Below are positions 23,764 to 33,921 of a stretch of 64,000 nt of DNA, piece by piece; position 1 is the stretch's first letter, and each line of letters starts with the position of its first letter. Both the position numbers and the translations under genes were made by a program. The DNA comes from Aselliscus stoliczkanus. Lineage: Eukaryota > Chordata > Mammalia > Chiroptera > Hipposideridae. The stretch spans positions 133,722,421-133,786,420 of the forward strand of contig CM066733.1 in the NCBI GenBank assembly GCA_033961575.1. Direction: 5' to 3'. The notes beneath the pieces are model-generated. The model was not told the origin of the DNA, did not search any database, and saw only the letters and a program-made list of their open reading frames with translations.

Positions 23764-24160
23764 GACGCAAGCTAAATATTTTTGGCAAGACTATTTCACG
23801 GGCTCTATATTCACCATGTCATGAGGCACACGTGGACCCATCTCACTCAGGACGCTAGTGGGATCACTGACAGCCTGATCCCTGGAGGGGATGCATACAA
23901 TGAATTGTATAGGAACATTTGTTCACATTAATCATTATTTGTTTACCCTTTATAAAGAAACCAAAATTTCAAAATGGATCTAAACAAAAGATTTCATAAA
24001 GAAAAGTCTGATTATTAAAAAAAAAACAGTAATTCAGACTAATTTGTACGTTTGCAGGAGGCTAAGACAAAGAATGGGAAAAGATATAAATTGCTGAAAA
24101 TTTGATTAGAGGGTCTGAAATAATGTCTTTTTAAACTATATCTTTAAAATATACCAAGTA

Positions 24161-24284
24161 TGAGGGCCGGCCGAGTAGCGCAGTGGTTAAGCGCTGGCTT
24201 GGGAAGCAAGCGGCCCCGGTCCAGTCCCACATGTGAGGGCCAGTGACACTGCCCTCAAAAAAAATAAAATAAAAAAATAAAAAA
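24161..24284 (+). mobile_element. Short tRNA-derived SINE
   Basis: GAGGGCCGGCCGAGTAGCGC head and A-rich tail. The perfect 16-bp target duplication TAAAATATACCAAGTA lies at 24145-24160 and 24285-24300. Confidence 0.92.
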
Positions 24285-24837
24285 TAAAATATACCAAGTA
24301 TTTTATTAATTAGTCTTTTTTATTATGTACTATTAATATCATTATTATATAAGACTAGTAATTTCTTGAACCTGTTTTCCTTAAAACTCCTTTTAATCCT
24401 ATTATGTTTTTCCTTAAAACTCCTTTTAATTCTATTATATTACATAAAAATTAACTTCAGGTCAACCTATGTTGATCAGCACAATTTATGATTGAGTAGA
24501 ATCTAAATTAGTGAGGTTTAACTGTCTTTTAGTAATTAAGAACATACAATTTAGAATGTATATCACAGTATTTTAGAAGTCTAAAACTTAGGTCTTGCAG
24601 TAGCTAAAAATTCATTGTTGTCTTATTTTAAGTCTCCGTATGTTTTGCAATTTCAAAAATTTTAGATTGAACTTCATGTTTTCAAATTCTTGTTCAACGT
24701 GTATTATGAATGAGTGCTTCTTGGAAAAAAATTAAAGCATGTTTCCTTTATAAAATTGTATTACCCACAGTTCCTCAAGTCTTAGAGTGTTGACCATCTT
24801 TCTTCTTTTTTTACCTTTTGTAAGATATAACTGACAT

Positions 24838-25046
24838 GTGGGGGGGAGGGGAGTGGTACATGAAGGTAAAGGTTATCAAATACATGGTGATGGAAGGAGA
24901 ACTGACTCTGGGTGGTGAACACACAATGTGGTATATAGATGATGTGTTACAAAATTGTACACCTGAAATCTATGTAACTTTGCTAACAATTGTCACCCCA
25001 ATAAACCTTAATTTTTAAAAAAGAAAAAACAAAAAAACAAAAAAAT
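24838..25046 (+). repeat. L1 3'-end insertion
   Basis: Typical L1 3' text (GTGATGGAAGGAGAACTGAC, then TACACCTGAAATCTATGTAA and CCAATAAACC) with an A-rich tail. The flanks ATAACTGACAT and ATAATTGACAT look like a target duplication with one change. It sits within older antisense L1-like sequence that continues to about 25250. Confidence 0.7.
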
Positions 25047-25773
25047 TTATAATTGACATATAATTGTGTAAGTTTAAGGTACACACTGTGTTGATTTGAT
25101 ATACTTATATATTGCAAAATAATTACTACTACCATGGCATTAGCCAGCATCTCTATCACGTTATATAACTACCATTTCTTTTTTGTGGCGAGATCTACTC
25201 TCTTAGCAGAGTGCTGACCATCTTATTCTACATTTACCTTACAAATGAGAATTTAGAATAAGTACATTTTCAAACAGTTATGTTACTGCTCTACCTACAC
25301 ATGCAAATCAGGGTCAACTCCTATAATAATCTGGAGGCATCAATAAGCTCCACCTTAAGTTCAAGAATAGTGCAATACAAGTTATTTGTAGATCACTGAT
25401 ACATGAAGATTTTTGGCTAGTGTCGAGTTTTAAAATTAACCTTCGAAGAATTTTATTATAATCATAATTTCTGAAAAGCACAAGTTGGAATGTATTTTCT
25501 CCAATTTCATTTACCAACTGAAAACATTTCAAATAAGGCTTTCTGTACTGAATACCAGTGCAACACAACAGTGACAAGTATTTTTTATCATTCTTTTAGC
25601 CTGGGTCTTTTAAACAGTATTTAATATTCAAAGTTTATTTGCCTACTAAGAGTTCTCAGAGTATTAAATATGGCTATTTTATAAGCCCCTCCCAAAATAA
25701 TGTAAAAAAAGTCCAGGACTCTTTTTTTTTGAAGGAAAATTGAAAACATTCTCCAGTTAAAAATCTTAAAGAA

Positions 25774-25855
25774 TTAAGCGCTGGCTTGGGATGCCAGCGG
25801 CCCCGGTTCGGTCCCACATATGAGGGCCAGTGACACTGCCCTCAAAAAAAACAAC
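25774..25855 (+). mobile_element. 5'-truncated short SINE with intact target duplication
   Basis: Begins inside the head at TTAAGCGCTGG, lacking the first 25 or so bases with part of the A box, and ends GACACTGCCCTC plus an A-rich tail. Perfect 15-bp repeats AAAAATCTTAAAGAA lie at 25759-25773 and 25856-25870, so the truncation happened at insertion and not later. Confidence 0.88.
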
Positions 25856-25919
25856 AAAAATCTTAAAGAAAAAATTCTTCTACAATTCATAGGTTCACTA
25901 AAATCAACTGTTTTTCTTT

Positions 25920-26048
25920 TTTTTTTTTTTACATTTTTTTTTTTTTTTTTTTTTTATGGCAGTGTCACTGGCCCTCATATGTGGGATCCAAACCGGGGCC
26001 GCTAGCATCCCAAGCCAGTGCTTAACCACCACGCCATTTGGCCGGCCC
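25920..26048 (-). mobile_element. Short tRNA-derived SINE, antisense
   Basis: A minus-strand copy with its T-rich (poly(A)) end at the left. The 16-bp repeats TCAACTGTTTTTCTTT lie at 25904-25919 and 26049-26064. It faces the SINE at 25774 about 65 bp away, forming an inverted pair. Confidence 0.9.
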
Positions 26049-26891
26049 TCAACTGTTTTTCTTTATGAAAAATATGGCCAAATATTTCTATGCCTAAGTA
26101 ATGACTCCTATAAGAGATGGAAAGTTTCTCTAACAAAGGGTGACTAGACACTCAAAGACAGCAAAATCTGATGATCACAGAGAGTATTCTAGTATTTAGA
26201 ATCTTTAAAAATGTTATCAAAGCCAGAACAAAGAAAATCACATAAAATTTGTTCACTAATTTCTTTAAGTTCCAAAAAGGGTCAGCAGATGAAGCAATGT
26301 CCACATATAAAAGGGACAAAACATGTTCTATCAATGGCTACAGTTTAGAGATGTCTCTGAGGAGATCAGTCACTGCCAAGACTGCCATCTACTTGACCTG
26401 GCGCTCTGGGACTTGGGGAGGCTCCATCTCCAACACAAGTGAAATCATGGGGGCAGGTGTGAAGAAGAAACAGAAAACATCAGAGATTTTCTTTTTCTTC
26501 TTCTTCTTTTTTTAATGTACCAGGGAAGCAAAATCAAACTGACATAGAAAACGTTCTTGCTGTTCCACAAAACACTACCTATGTGAGAGTTGGGGGCTGA
26601 ATACAAAGCCCATTTTTTAATATTAGTTTGAGCTGGAACAAAAAATTTTAACCAGGGGTTTTTTCAAAACAATCAAAATAACCTAAAAACAGAATTACAT
26701 ACAAATATAAAAATCTGCACAATAGTATGAAACACTAAACAAGAGGATATATTAATAATAATAAAAATTGTTTTTTAAGGAAATCAAATGAGATATCAAA
26801 AAAAGGTTCTATCTATCAATGATTCTTTTTCTTCGTATCAAGATGGGTCCAGTTTCTCAATTTCCATATAAAATATCAAGCTGTAAATTAC

Positions 26892-27004
26892 CAACTTTCC
26901 GGAGCTCAAAGGAAGATTCAAACTGGTGCCCAGCTGCCAGGAGAAGGACGGCATAATTAATTCCTGACTGGAGTGTTGGCTCACTTTTGAATGCCTTTTT
27001 GAAC
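26892..27004 (-). CDS. MAP3K5: MAP3K5 exon, TPR-like helices (human ~418-456)
   Basis: Encodes 37 full codons plus split Trp and Gly codons, from FKKAFKSEPT to SFELRKV. It includes the TPR-like helix pair SGINYAVLLLAAGHQFESS. The acceptor is TTTTTATAG and the donor is GTTG|GTAATT, which is weaker than the other donors. Human reads FESEP where this copy reads FKSEP. The exon follows the 19.7-kb intron. A long (CT)n(AC)n tract on the transcript strand lies about 250 nt upstream of its acceptor. Confidence 0.97.
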
Positions 27005-27256
27005 CTATAAAAAGAAATGTACAAGTTTACTTTCTCAATCACGAAACTCTGGGTGTGCAATAGCTCCTGTTTGCATAACTCCAATGCCTGAGCAAGTGAA
27101 AATATTCCACTGGCCTTCACCCCAGAATCTAGTGTGCTATTAGAATTTAATGCTTAAGTAACTGCATATCCTCTCAGAGCCTCAACTCCATTGCATTCTC
27201 CCATTTAACTCGCCCTCACCATAGCAACCCAGTCTCTTCAACAGTCTACCAGAAGA

Positions 27257-27285
27257 GTGTGTGTGTGTGTGTGTGTGTCTGTGTT

Positions 27286-27354
<69 letters not shown>
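27257..27354. repeat. Compound (GT)n-(GA)n microsatellite
   Basis: About 25 GT units with two interruptions run to 27306, then 24 GA units run to 27354. In the transcript this is a (UC)n tract followed by (AC)n, about 250 nt upstream of the acceptor of the exon at 26892-27004. Confidence 0.97.
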
Positions 27355-27358
<4 letters not shown>

Positions 27359-28746
27359 ATGTCTAAGCAGTAGAAATTTAAAAACGAGAACAGTGAACAT
27401 ATTTTATGAGTGGTTTTTGAAAAGCCTTTAAAATACACAGAGCATTGAGGAGGGTCATCTATGTAACATACTGAAACAATCAGTTCCATAAGAGTGACAC
27501 AGAAATGAAATAAAAAATGTTAATTGCACTAGAAATTAACAAAAGCAGAGATTGCGTCTGTGCATACTAATTTTAGTTCAAAGAGAATAAGAACCCTTTT
27601 CTGAATATGCATGAAACTGAGTATCAACCTTTCAAAACACTTCAACATTTGAAAGACTGCATTGTTTGCACATTCACTGTATTTTCAAGGTAACACTTCC
27701 TAGGATCCATTCAAGGGTTTCCTCACATACATCATTTAACAGGCAACAATATTCAATATCATTTCATTTGGGAGCTTAGAGAAAAAAATATAAATACCAT
27801 AGAAACTGCCAGAGACAAACATGAACTAAAATCTTTATTTTAAAAGAATCAGACTGAGAAAAATATGAGTACTAAATACTTAATGAATATAACCATTTGA
27901 TGATACAAAAAAAAATGGTTATGCAGGGAAAAATACATTACAATTTCCAGATAAAGGCATTCCCATTTAAATTATTGTTAATGGTGAAAATGAGAGGAAT
28001 AGAAAATGTGGTGGCAGGCACAACAGAATTACAGTATATTCTTGGCTTTTACATTTACTTGAAGTTTTCCATAATTTAAAATAAAACTTCAAAACAAAAG
28101 AAAAAGTACATTTTTATGAATATTGAGGATCATGTGCTGTTTTTAAGGGTCTTACTTTTTAAGTAGAACAAGTACCTCTTAATGGAAAAAAAATCAATTA
28201 TGCATTAATCTTAACTACTTGGCTCGAACAGTTATGTGTGTGGAATAAGAAAAAAAAATATTTCCAATTGCATAACTATTGGAGATTAAAAGCATTTTTA
28301 TCTCTCCAGACGTACAGATGTTTCTCAGTTCTAGAATGGAAAAAACATGTACCCAGACTACTGATATTCAAAGCTAGTCATATCAAAGACAGACAGGATT
28401 TGTGTCTTAGACTCACGTAAGTCTCAAAGGTCTTTGTGTTTGTTCAGAATCAAGTAGAAGGTTCCAATATAGAGTATAAGAGAAGAAAGAAGTTGTACAC
28501 TTTCCTATATACCAATTCATAGCAACGTATGCAATATGTTTTCAACAAATAAATTCTTTCATTTCTCCTGAAACCAAAGAACATGGAATATTTCTCTTAA
28601 AGATATCAAAAGGAAGATGCAAAAAGAAAGGCATGACTCAAAGCAATCAATAAACTGCTTTGACTAACTACTTCCTAAATGTGCCAAAACCAACCAATAT
28701 GAAAAGTTTGGCCTTAAATCTTTTTTCTGTTACCATAAACAATATA

Positions 28747-28902
28747 CAGTAATACCTTGGATTGCAGTTAATGTGGTTTGTGAGTATTCTACAAGATGAG
28801 CAAACATTTCTAATACATTTTAATGTGGTAAACGAGTGACGTCTTGCAACACGAGTCGTTTGTTTCTGGAAAGAATTATGCTTGCAAACCAAGGCATTAC
28901 TG
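28747..28902. mobile_element. Tigger/pogo-type miniature element (156 bp)
   Basis: TA-flanked inverted ends read CAGTAATACCTTGGATTGCA at the left and CAGTAATGCCTTGGTTTGCA at the right (other strand). Size and end sequence fit pogo-like Tigger derivatives. It has no coding capacity. Confidence 0.7.
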
Positions 28903-29192
28903 TATATTTTCAAACCAAAATATAAATACCAATAAAATTAATCATTTACATTTCTTTAGGGTTCATAGCACTCCATGATAATAGTTGGTTATTGAGGAGA
29001 AAGTCTTAACATTTTCTGGAGATTAAAATAACATGTAAGTGTATCATAAAAGAAATAAAATCCTGTCATGTATTACTAATATACCACTCACAGGAAGTAG
29101 GAATTCTCTCACACTGTCAAAGTAAATTAGTACAGTATCTCTTGGCAGAAATTTACTAATATCTATCTAAATTGTAATATTAAAAAAAAATC

Positions 29193-30115
29193 TATGAGGT
29201 GTGATCAAACAATAGGGTGAATGTTTAAATTAAAAAAAAATTATTACAGCAAAAGACACATTGCCATAATCCCTCTCAAAATACTCCCCCTTTCTATGAA
29301 CACACTTATCCCAACGTTCTTGCCACTTTCTGAAGCAGTTCTGGAAGTCGTCTTTTGTGAATGTCTTCAGTTGCGCTGTCTTAGCTTCCCTGATATCCTG
29401 AATCATTTTAACTTTGTGAAGAGCCAGAAGTCACCCAGTGCCAGATTCGATGAGTAAGGTGGATGAGGACATACGGTAATGTTTTTATTTGACAGAAATT
29501 GCTGTATACCAGAAGTGATGTGTGACATGGAGTGTTGCCATGATGGCGGATGATTTATGGCACACTTTAAAACACACCTTCTCTCAACTATAGCTCTCAC
29601 CTGACTGACTGCACAGAACAAGTTGAAACTTGTCACAAATTGTTACTAAGGTTTGACACGCCGCTTCCCATATTGAAGATACTTGCCTTTCCATTGGATG
29701 GCACTCAGCATCAGCATTCACTGTATTTTGTGATCACAATGGACATGCTCCATGTCACACATCACTTCTGGTATGGCAATTTCTTTCAAATAAAAACATT
29801 ACAGTGTGTCCCCATCCACCTAATTCACTGGATCTGGTACTGTGTGACTTCTGGCTCTTCCCCAAAGTCAAAATGACCATGAAAGGTAAATGTTTTGAAT
29901 TGATTCAGGACATTGAGGCAGCCACGACAGTGCAACTAAAGACACTCATGAAAGAGGACTCCCAGAGCTCCTTCAGAAAGTGGCAAGAACAATGGGATAA
30001 ATGTGTTTGAAGCAAGGGGATAGTATTTTGAAGGGGATTAATGGCCATGTATCTTTTACTATAATAAATTTTTTTAAATTTAAATATTCACCCTATTTCT
30101 TGTTCACACCTCATA
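29193..30115. mobile_element. Fold-back mariner element: two inverted 3' halves of one transposon
   Basis: TA dinucleotides flank inverted ends TGAGGTGTGA...AATAGGGTGAAT of about 50 bp. Both arms carry the C-terminal part of a mariner transposase, pointing outward. On the minus strand at about 29403-29560 the motif is HPPYSSNLALGDFWLF. On the plus strand at about 29800-30010 it is HPPNSLDLVLCDFWLF followed by FRKWQEQWDKCV. This is the region of the third catalytic Asp in mariner enzymes. The right arm has about 27 bp that the left arm lacks. The centre (about 29550-29730) is not symmetrical. Neither arm can encode a full enzyme. Confidence 0.75.
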
Positions 30116-31204
30116 TGCCAACTTGTTCACACAACAATTACACATCTATAAATTTATACTAAGAAAAAGTATTAAATAGACAATCAGAAATTTAGTTACA
30201 AGGGTATTTGTTACAGGATGAAAAAGTACTCCAAATTTCTAACAATATTATAAAGTGTAATATGCAATAAAATGTATTGAAAATGTTGGAAAGCTATGTA
30301 GTTGTTTAAATTGTAGGAGAATATTCAATGTTTGGGGGCAAAGTTTTGTTTCCAAGCAAGATATAGTAGTCTACTTGGAAGCCATTACTCCTGCTACAGG
30401 GTGTAAAAAGAATATATATCAAAAACATATTTTTATAGACACTAGGGATCTATGAAAGCAACAACAACAAAATCATTACAATAAAACTCCAGACAGGAAT
30501 GTGCCTTTCCAATATGAGCTGACTGCTTCTGTCTTCTGTAGAGGCATTTGCTGATTCTGACCATAAGGTTAAGCTTAGGTTTGGCATAGGCAGGGCAACT
30601 CTACCTATGTGCAACTCTCCCGGGGAAAAGAGAAACTTGCGGATTTCCTGATAGTTGCATGGGTTGGCATCACAGAGTGAAACCTGGAGGAGCCCCACAC
30701 CGGTGGCCAGTTGTCTCCACAGGACATTTATTGAATGCTGGGTGGTGCCGGAGGCTGGGGATGAGGTAGGGCTGGAGTGGCATAGTGAAGTCTCCTGAAG
30801 CCTGGCACTACTTCCGAGTGAAGTGCCACTGCGGGGAAGGGGGAGCCTGCGGCAAATACAGGACAGGGTCTTCCTGAAGAAATTTACCAAATTTCAGGGC
30901 CATATGATCTGAGAGAATAATGAGTGAAATTCAAAACTCCAAAAGGCAGAGATATGAAATCCCCCACAGCATTTAAGAGATTAAGAGATAGAGGCGTACG
31001 TGGCTTTTCATTAAAAACTGAGGGGGCATCAATGCTAAGGACAAAACTGATATATATATGGAGTCAACTAAAACTGAGACCCAAACGAAACTCAACCGAA
31101 TTGCACTTGTTGAGAAATTTGCTTCTTACCCAATGTGGTTAACAAAGAAAAGTGAGAGCCTTCTGTGCGAGAAAATAAAATCACTTTCAGTCTCAGTAAT
31201 TCTT

Positions 31205-31316
31205 TTTTTTTTTTTTTTTTTTGAGGGCAGTGTCACCGGCCCTCATATGTGGGACCCGAACCGGGGCCACTGGCTTCTTAAGCCAGTGCTTAACCACCGC
31301 GCCACTCGGCCGGGCC
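31205..31316 (-). mobile_element. Short tRNA-derived SINE, antisense
   Basis: Minus-strand copy with a T-run at the left and GGCCGGGCCC-like head at the right. A perfect 17-bp duplication, CAGTCTCAGTAATTCTT, lies at 31188-31204 and 31317-31333. Confidence 0.92.
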
Positions 31317-31471
31317 CAGTCTCAGTAATTCTTAAATACATAAATGTGTGAGCTACAATAAAGAATTATGAGACATTCGAAGAGCCAGGAAAATGTGAAC
31401 AAGAGAGTAAAAACAGACAAGAGAGACTGACCCACAGGTAATTCAGATCTTGGAGTTTGTAGATGAGAACT

Positions 31472-31541
31472 TTAACACATTTTTTGCTGGAAACGAGTAA
31501 ACTCGTCATATAGCTTTTTATGCCCGATTACAAAGTGTTAA
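31472..31541 (+). mobile_element. 70-bp piggyBac-type miniature element, copy 2
   Basis: Same length and TTAA borders as copy 1. It differs at two interior bases: GCTGGAAA for GCGGGAAA, and CCCGATTA for CCCGCTTA. The inner ACGAGTAAACTCGT palindrome is intact. It is inserted in old L1 sequence. Confidence 0.8.
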
Positions 31542-32766
31542 AATAATTATTACAAACATTGTAAAGAAAATTAGGAAAAAGATGGACCAAATGGATGAAA
31601 GGATAATTTCAACAGAGCTGGAATCTAAATATATTAAATAATCCAGAACTAAAATATACAATAGTGAAAATAAATTTCATTGCATGCATGAGTTTAACAC
31701 TGGACTAAACAGAATATAATAAATGAACAGAAAATGGGGGAATGGAGAACTAAAGGAACAAAGGACATACAAAACAAATAGAAAATACATAGCAAGATGG
31801 TAGACGTAACTGCAGCTATCAGTTACCACATTAGATGTAAATGACCTACCTCTCTCCTCCCACCACCCAAGATGTGGAAAGGGAAGAAATCTACGCAGAA
31901 GAAGAAAGCACTGGCCCCTGCTGTCGTGAAGAAGTAGGAAGCCAAGACAGTGGTAACTACCATTTGAAAAAAGGTGCATGGAATTTGGCATTGGACAGGA
32001 CATCCAGACGAAAAGGGACCTCACCCATTTTGTGAAATGGCTCCACTACATTCTGCTGCAGTGACAATGGGCTATTCTCTATCAGCGCCTGAAAGTGTCT
32101 CCTGTAATTAACCAGTTCACCCAGGCCCTGGCCCGCCAGACAGCTATCCCACTGCTTAAACTGGCCCACAAGAACAAACCAGAGACAAAGCAAGAGAAAA
32201 CGCAGAGATCACTGGCTAGGGCTGACAAAAAAGCTTCCAGCACAAGGGATGTCCCCACCATGAGGCCACCTGTCCTTTGAGCAGGGGTTAACACTGTCAC
32301 CACTTTGGTAGAGAACAAGAAGCTGGTGGTAACTGCACATGAGGGGGATCCCATTGAACCAGTTGTCTTCCTGCTTGCCCTGTGCTGTAAGGTGGGGTTT
32401 CCCTACTGCATTATCAAGGGCAAGGCCAGGCTGGGGAGTCTAGGCTACAGGAAGGCCTGCACCACCATCGTCTTCACATAGTTTAATGTGGAAGGACAAA
32501 GGAGCTCTGGCTGGGCTGGTGGAAGCTATCTGGACCAATCACAATGACAGGTACGATGGGATCCGCCGTTACTGGAGAGGTAACGTCCTGGGCCCCAAAC
32601 CGGTGGCCTGCATTGCCAAGCTGGAAAAGGCAACGGCTAATAACTGGCCACCAAACTGGGCTGAGTATATACTATTGAATTTTCTGTACATAAAATAAAA
32701 ATTCCCCTTCAGCCAGTGTTGATGGGGTATTTGGGGTTGAAGGTGATTTGCCTTATTGCCAGTATA

Positions 32767-32799
32767 AATACATACATACATACATATTATACATACATA
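32767..32799. repeat. (CATA)n short tandem repeat
   Basis: Imperfect CATA units just left of the 79-bp mariner miniature element, in the unexplained 3' extension of the RPL7A retrocopy. It may be a decayed A-rich tail. Confidence 0.85.
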
Positions 32800-32878
32800 T
32801 TGGGTTGTCAGAAAAGTCATGACGTGTTTCTTCTGTTTCTCGTTGCAAAAATGCTTCATGACTTTTCCGACAACCCAA
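32800..32878. mobile_element. 79-bp mariner-type miniature inverted-repeat element
   Basis: Inverted ends TTGGGTTGTCAGAAAAGTCA and TTGGGTTGTCGGAAAAGTCA (right end read on the other strand) are flanked by TA on both sides, leaving a loop of about 30 bp. This is typical of Tc1/mariner miniature elements. It sits inside the 3' extension of the RPL7A retrocopy, so it arrived later. Confidence 0.85.
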
Positions 32879-32960
32879 TATATTTAAATAAATAAATAAA
32901 TGTAAATGACCTAAACACTCTAAAACAGATATTTGTCAAATTAGATTTAATAACAACAGT

Positions 32961-33040
32961 GGAAGGAAGGGAGGAAGAGAGGAAGGAAGGAAGGAAGGAA
33001 GGAAGGAAGGAAGGAAGGAAGGAAGGAAGGAAGGAAGGAA
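32961..33040. repeat. (GGAA)n tetranucleotide tract
   Basis: About 80 bp of GGAA units, imperfect in the first 20 bp and perfect after that. It lies in old L1 sequence just past the RPL7A retrocopy. GGAA arrays can bind ETS factors in some settings, and nothing here shows that they do. Confidence 0.95.
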
Positions 33041-33921
33041 AAGACTCAACCATATTTATTTAAAAGATACATTTTTAAATATAAGGACACAGGTAGGTTG
33101 AAATGATGTATAAAGATGTATTACTCCAATACTGATTGATCTAAAGTAATCTGTTATGATTATATATTAGTATCAGGCAAAACTAAAGCAAAAATTATTA
33201 CAAGACCTATAGAGGGACATTTCATAACGATAAAAGGGTAAATTCAAAGGAAGATTTATAATCCTAAATGTACCGATTAACATGGCTTCAAAATATATAA
33301 AGAAAAAACAAAACAAAAAAAATAGATAGACAAATGTACATTCATAGCTGGAGATTATAAAACACTTCTCTCAGTGATGAGCCAAAATAATAAGCAGATA
33401 AAATGATGAGCAGATAAAAAATATCAGTGAGGATATGAAAGATTTAAATAACATGATTAACCAAGTTAATCTAACTGACTTACATGGCACATTATACCCA
33501 ACAACTATGGACCATATATTGGGCCATAAAGCACTTCTCAACAAATTACGAAGGACTAAAATAATACAGAGTGTGTTCTCTCTGCATGATAGAATTAATT
33601 TAGAGAATCATAAAGGTATGTTGGGACATTGGGCAATCTACTTCTGAGTAACCCAAGGGTCAGAGAAAAAGTCACTCTGAAAATTAAAAGGTATTTGAGC
33701 TGAACAATATTGAAAGTTCAATATACTGAAATCTCTGGGATGCAGAACAATTTATACCTTTAAATGCATATGCTGGAAAAGGAGCAAGATTGAAAAATCA
33801 ATGTCCTAAGCTTCCATCTAGAAAAATAATAGTGGATTATCCTCAAATGTAATAGAAAGAAGGATACAATAAATGAAAGAGTAGAAATCAACGAAGTAGA
33901 AAGTAGATGTACAGTTGCAGT

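Larger units (their letters stand above)
22731..26891 (-). other. MAP3K5: MAP3K5 intron, 4.2 kb
   Basis: SINEs at 23658, 24161, 25774 and 25920 and an L1 end are embedded in AT-rich sequence. 22731-23650 and 26065-26891 show nothing firm. Confidence 0.8.
31849..32899 (+). pseudogene. RPL7A: RPL7A processed pseudogene (retrocopy), disabled
   Basis: An intronless plus-strand copy of ribosomal protein L7a mRNA: a 5' UTR-like pyrimidine leader, an ATG at 31872, coding sequence to about 32665, then a 3' UTR resembling RPL7A. Recognisable pieces include [31 protein letters not shown], and [17 protein letters not shown]. It is dead: a TAG appears about 22 codons after the ATG, there are frameshifts and further stops, and the pieces fall in different frames. 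A 14-bp duplication, ATGTAAATGACCTA, lies at 31835-31848 and 32900-32913, the hallmark of L1-mediated insertion. Sequence from about 32705 to 32899 is not RPL7A as I know it and contains a later mariner miniature element. Confidence 0.93.

Noticed and set aside
27182..27489. Open frames with SLSLSL and THTHTH runs
   Set aside because: Products of the GT/GA microsatellite read on the minus strand.
32961..33040. CRISPR-like or satellite array
   Set aside because: It is a simple GGAA microsatellite with no spacers. No CRISPR array exists in this window.
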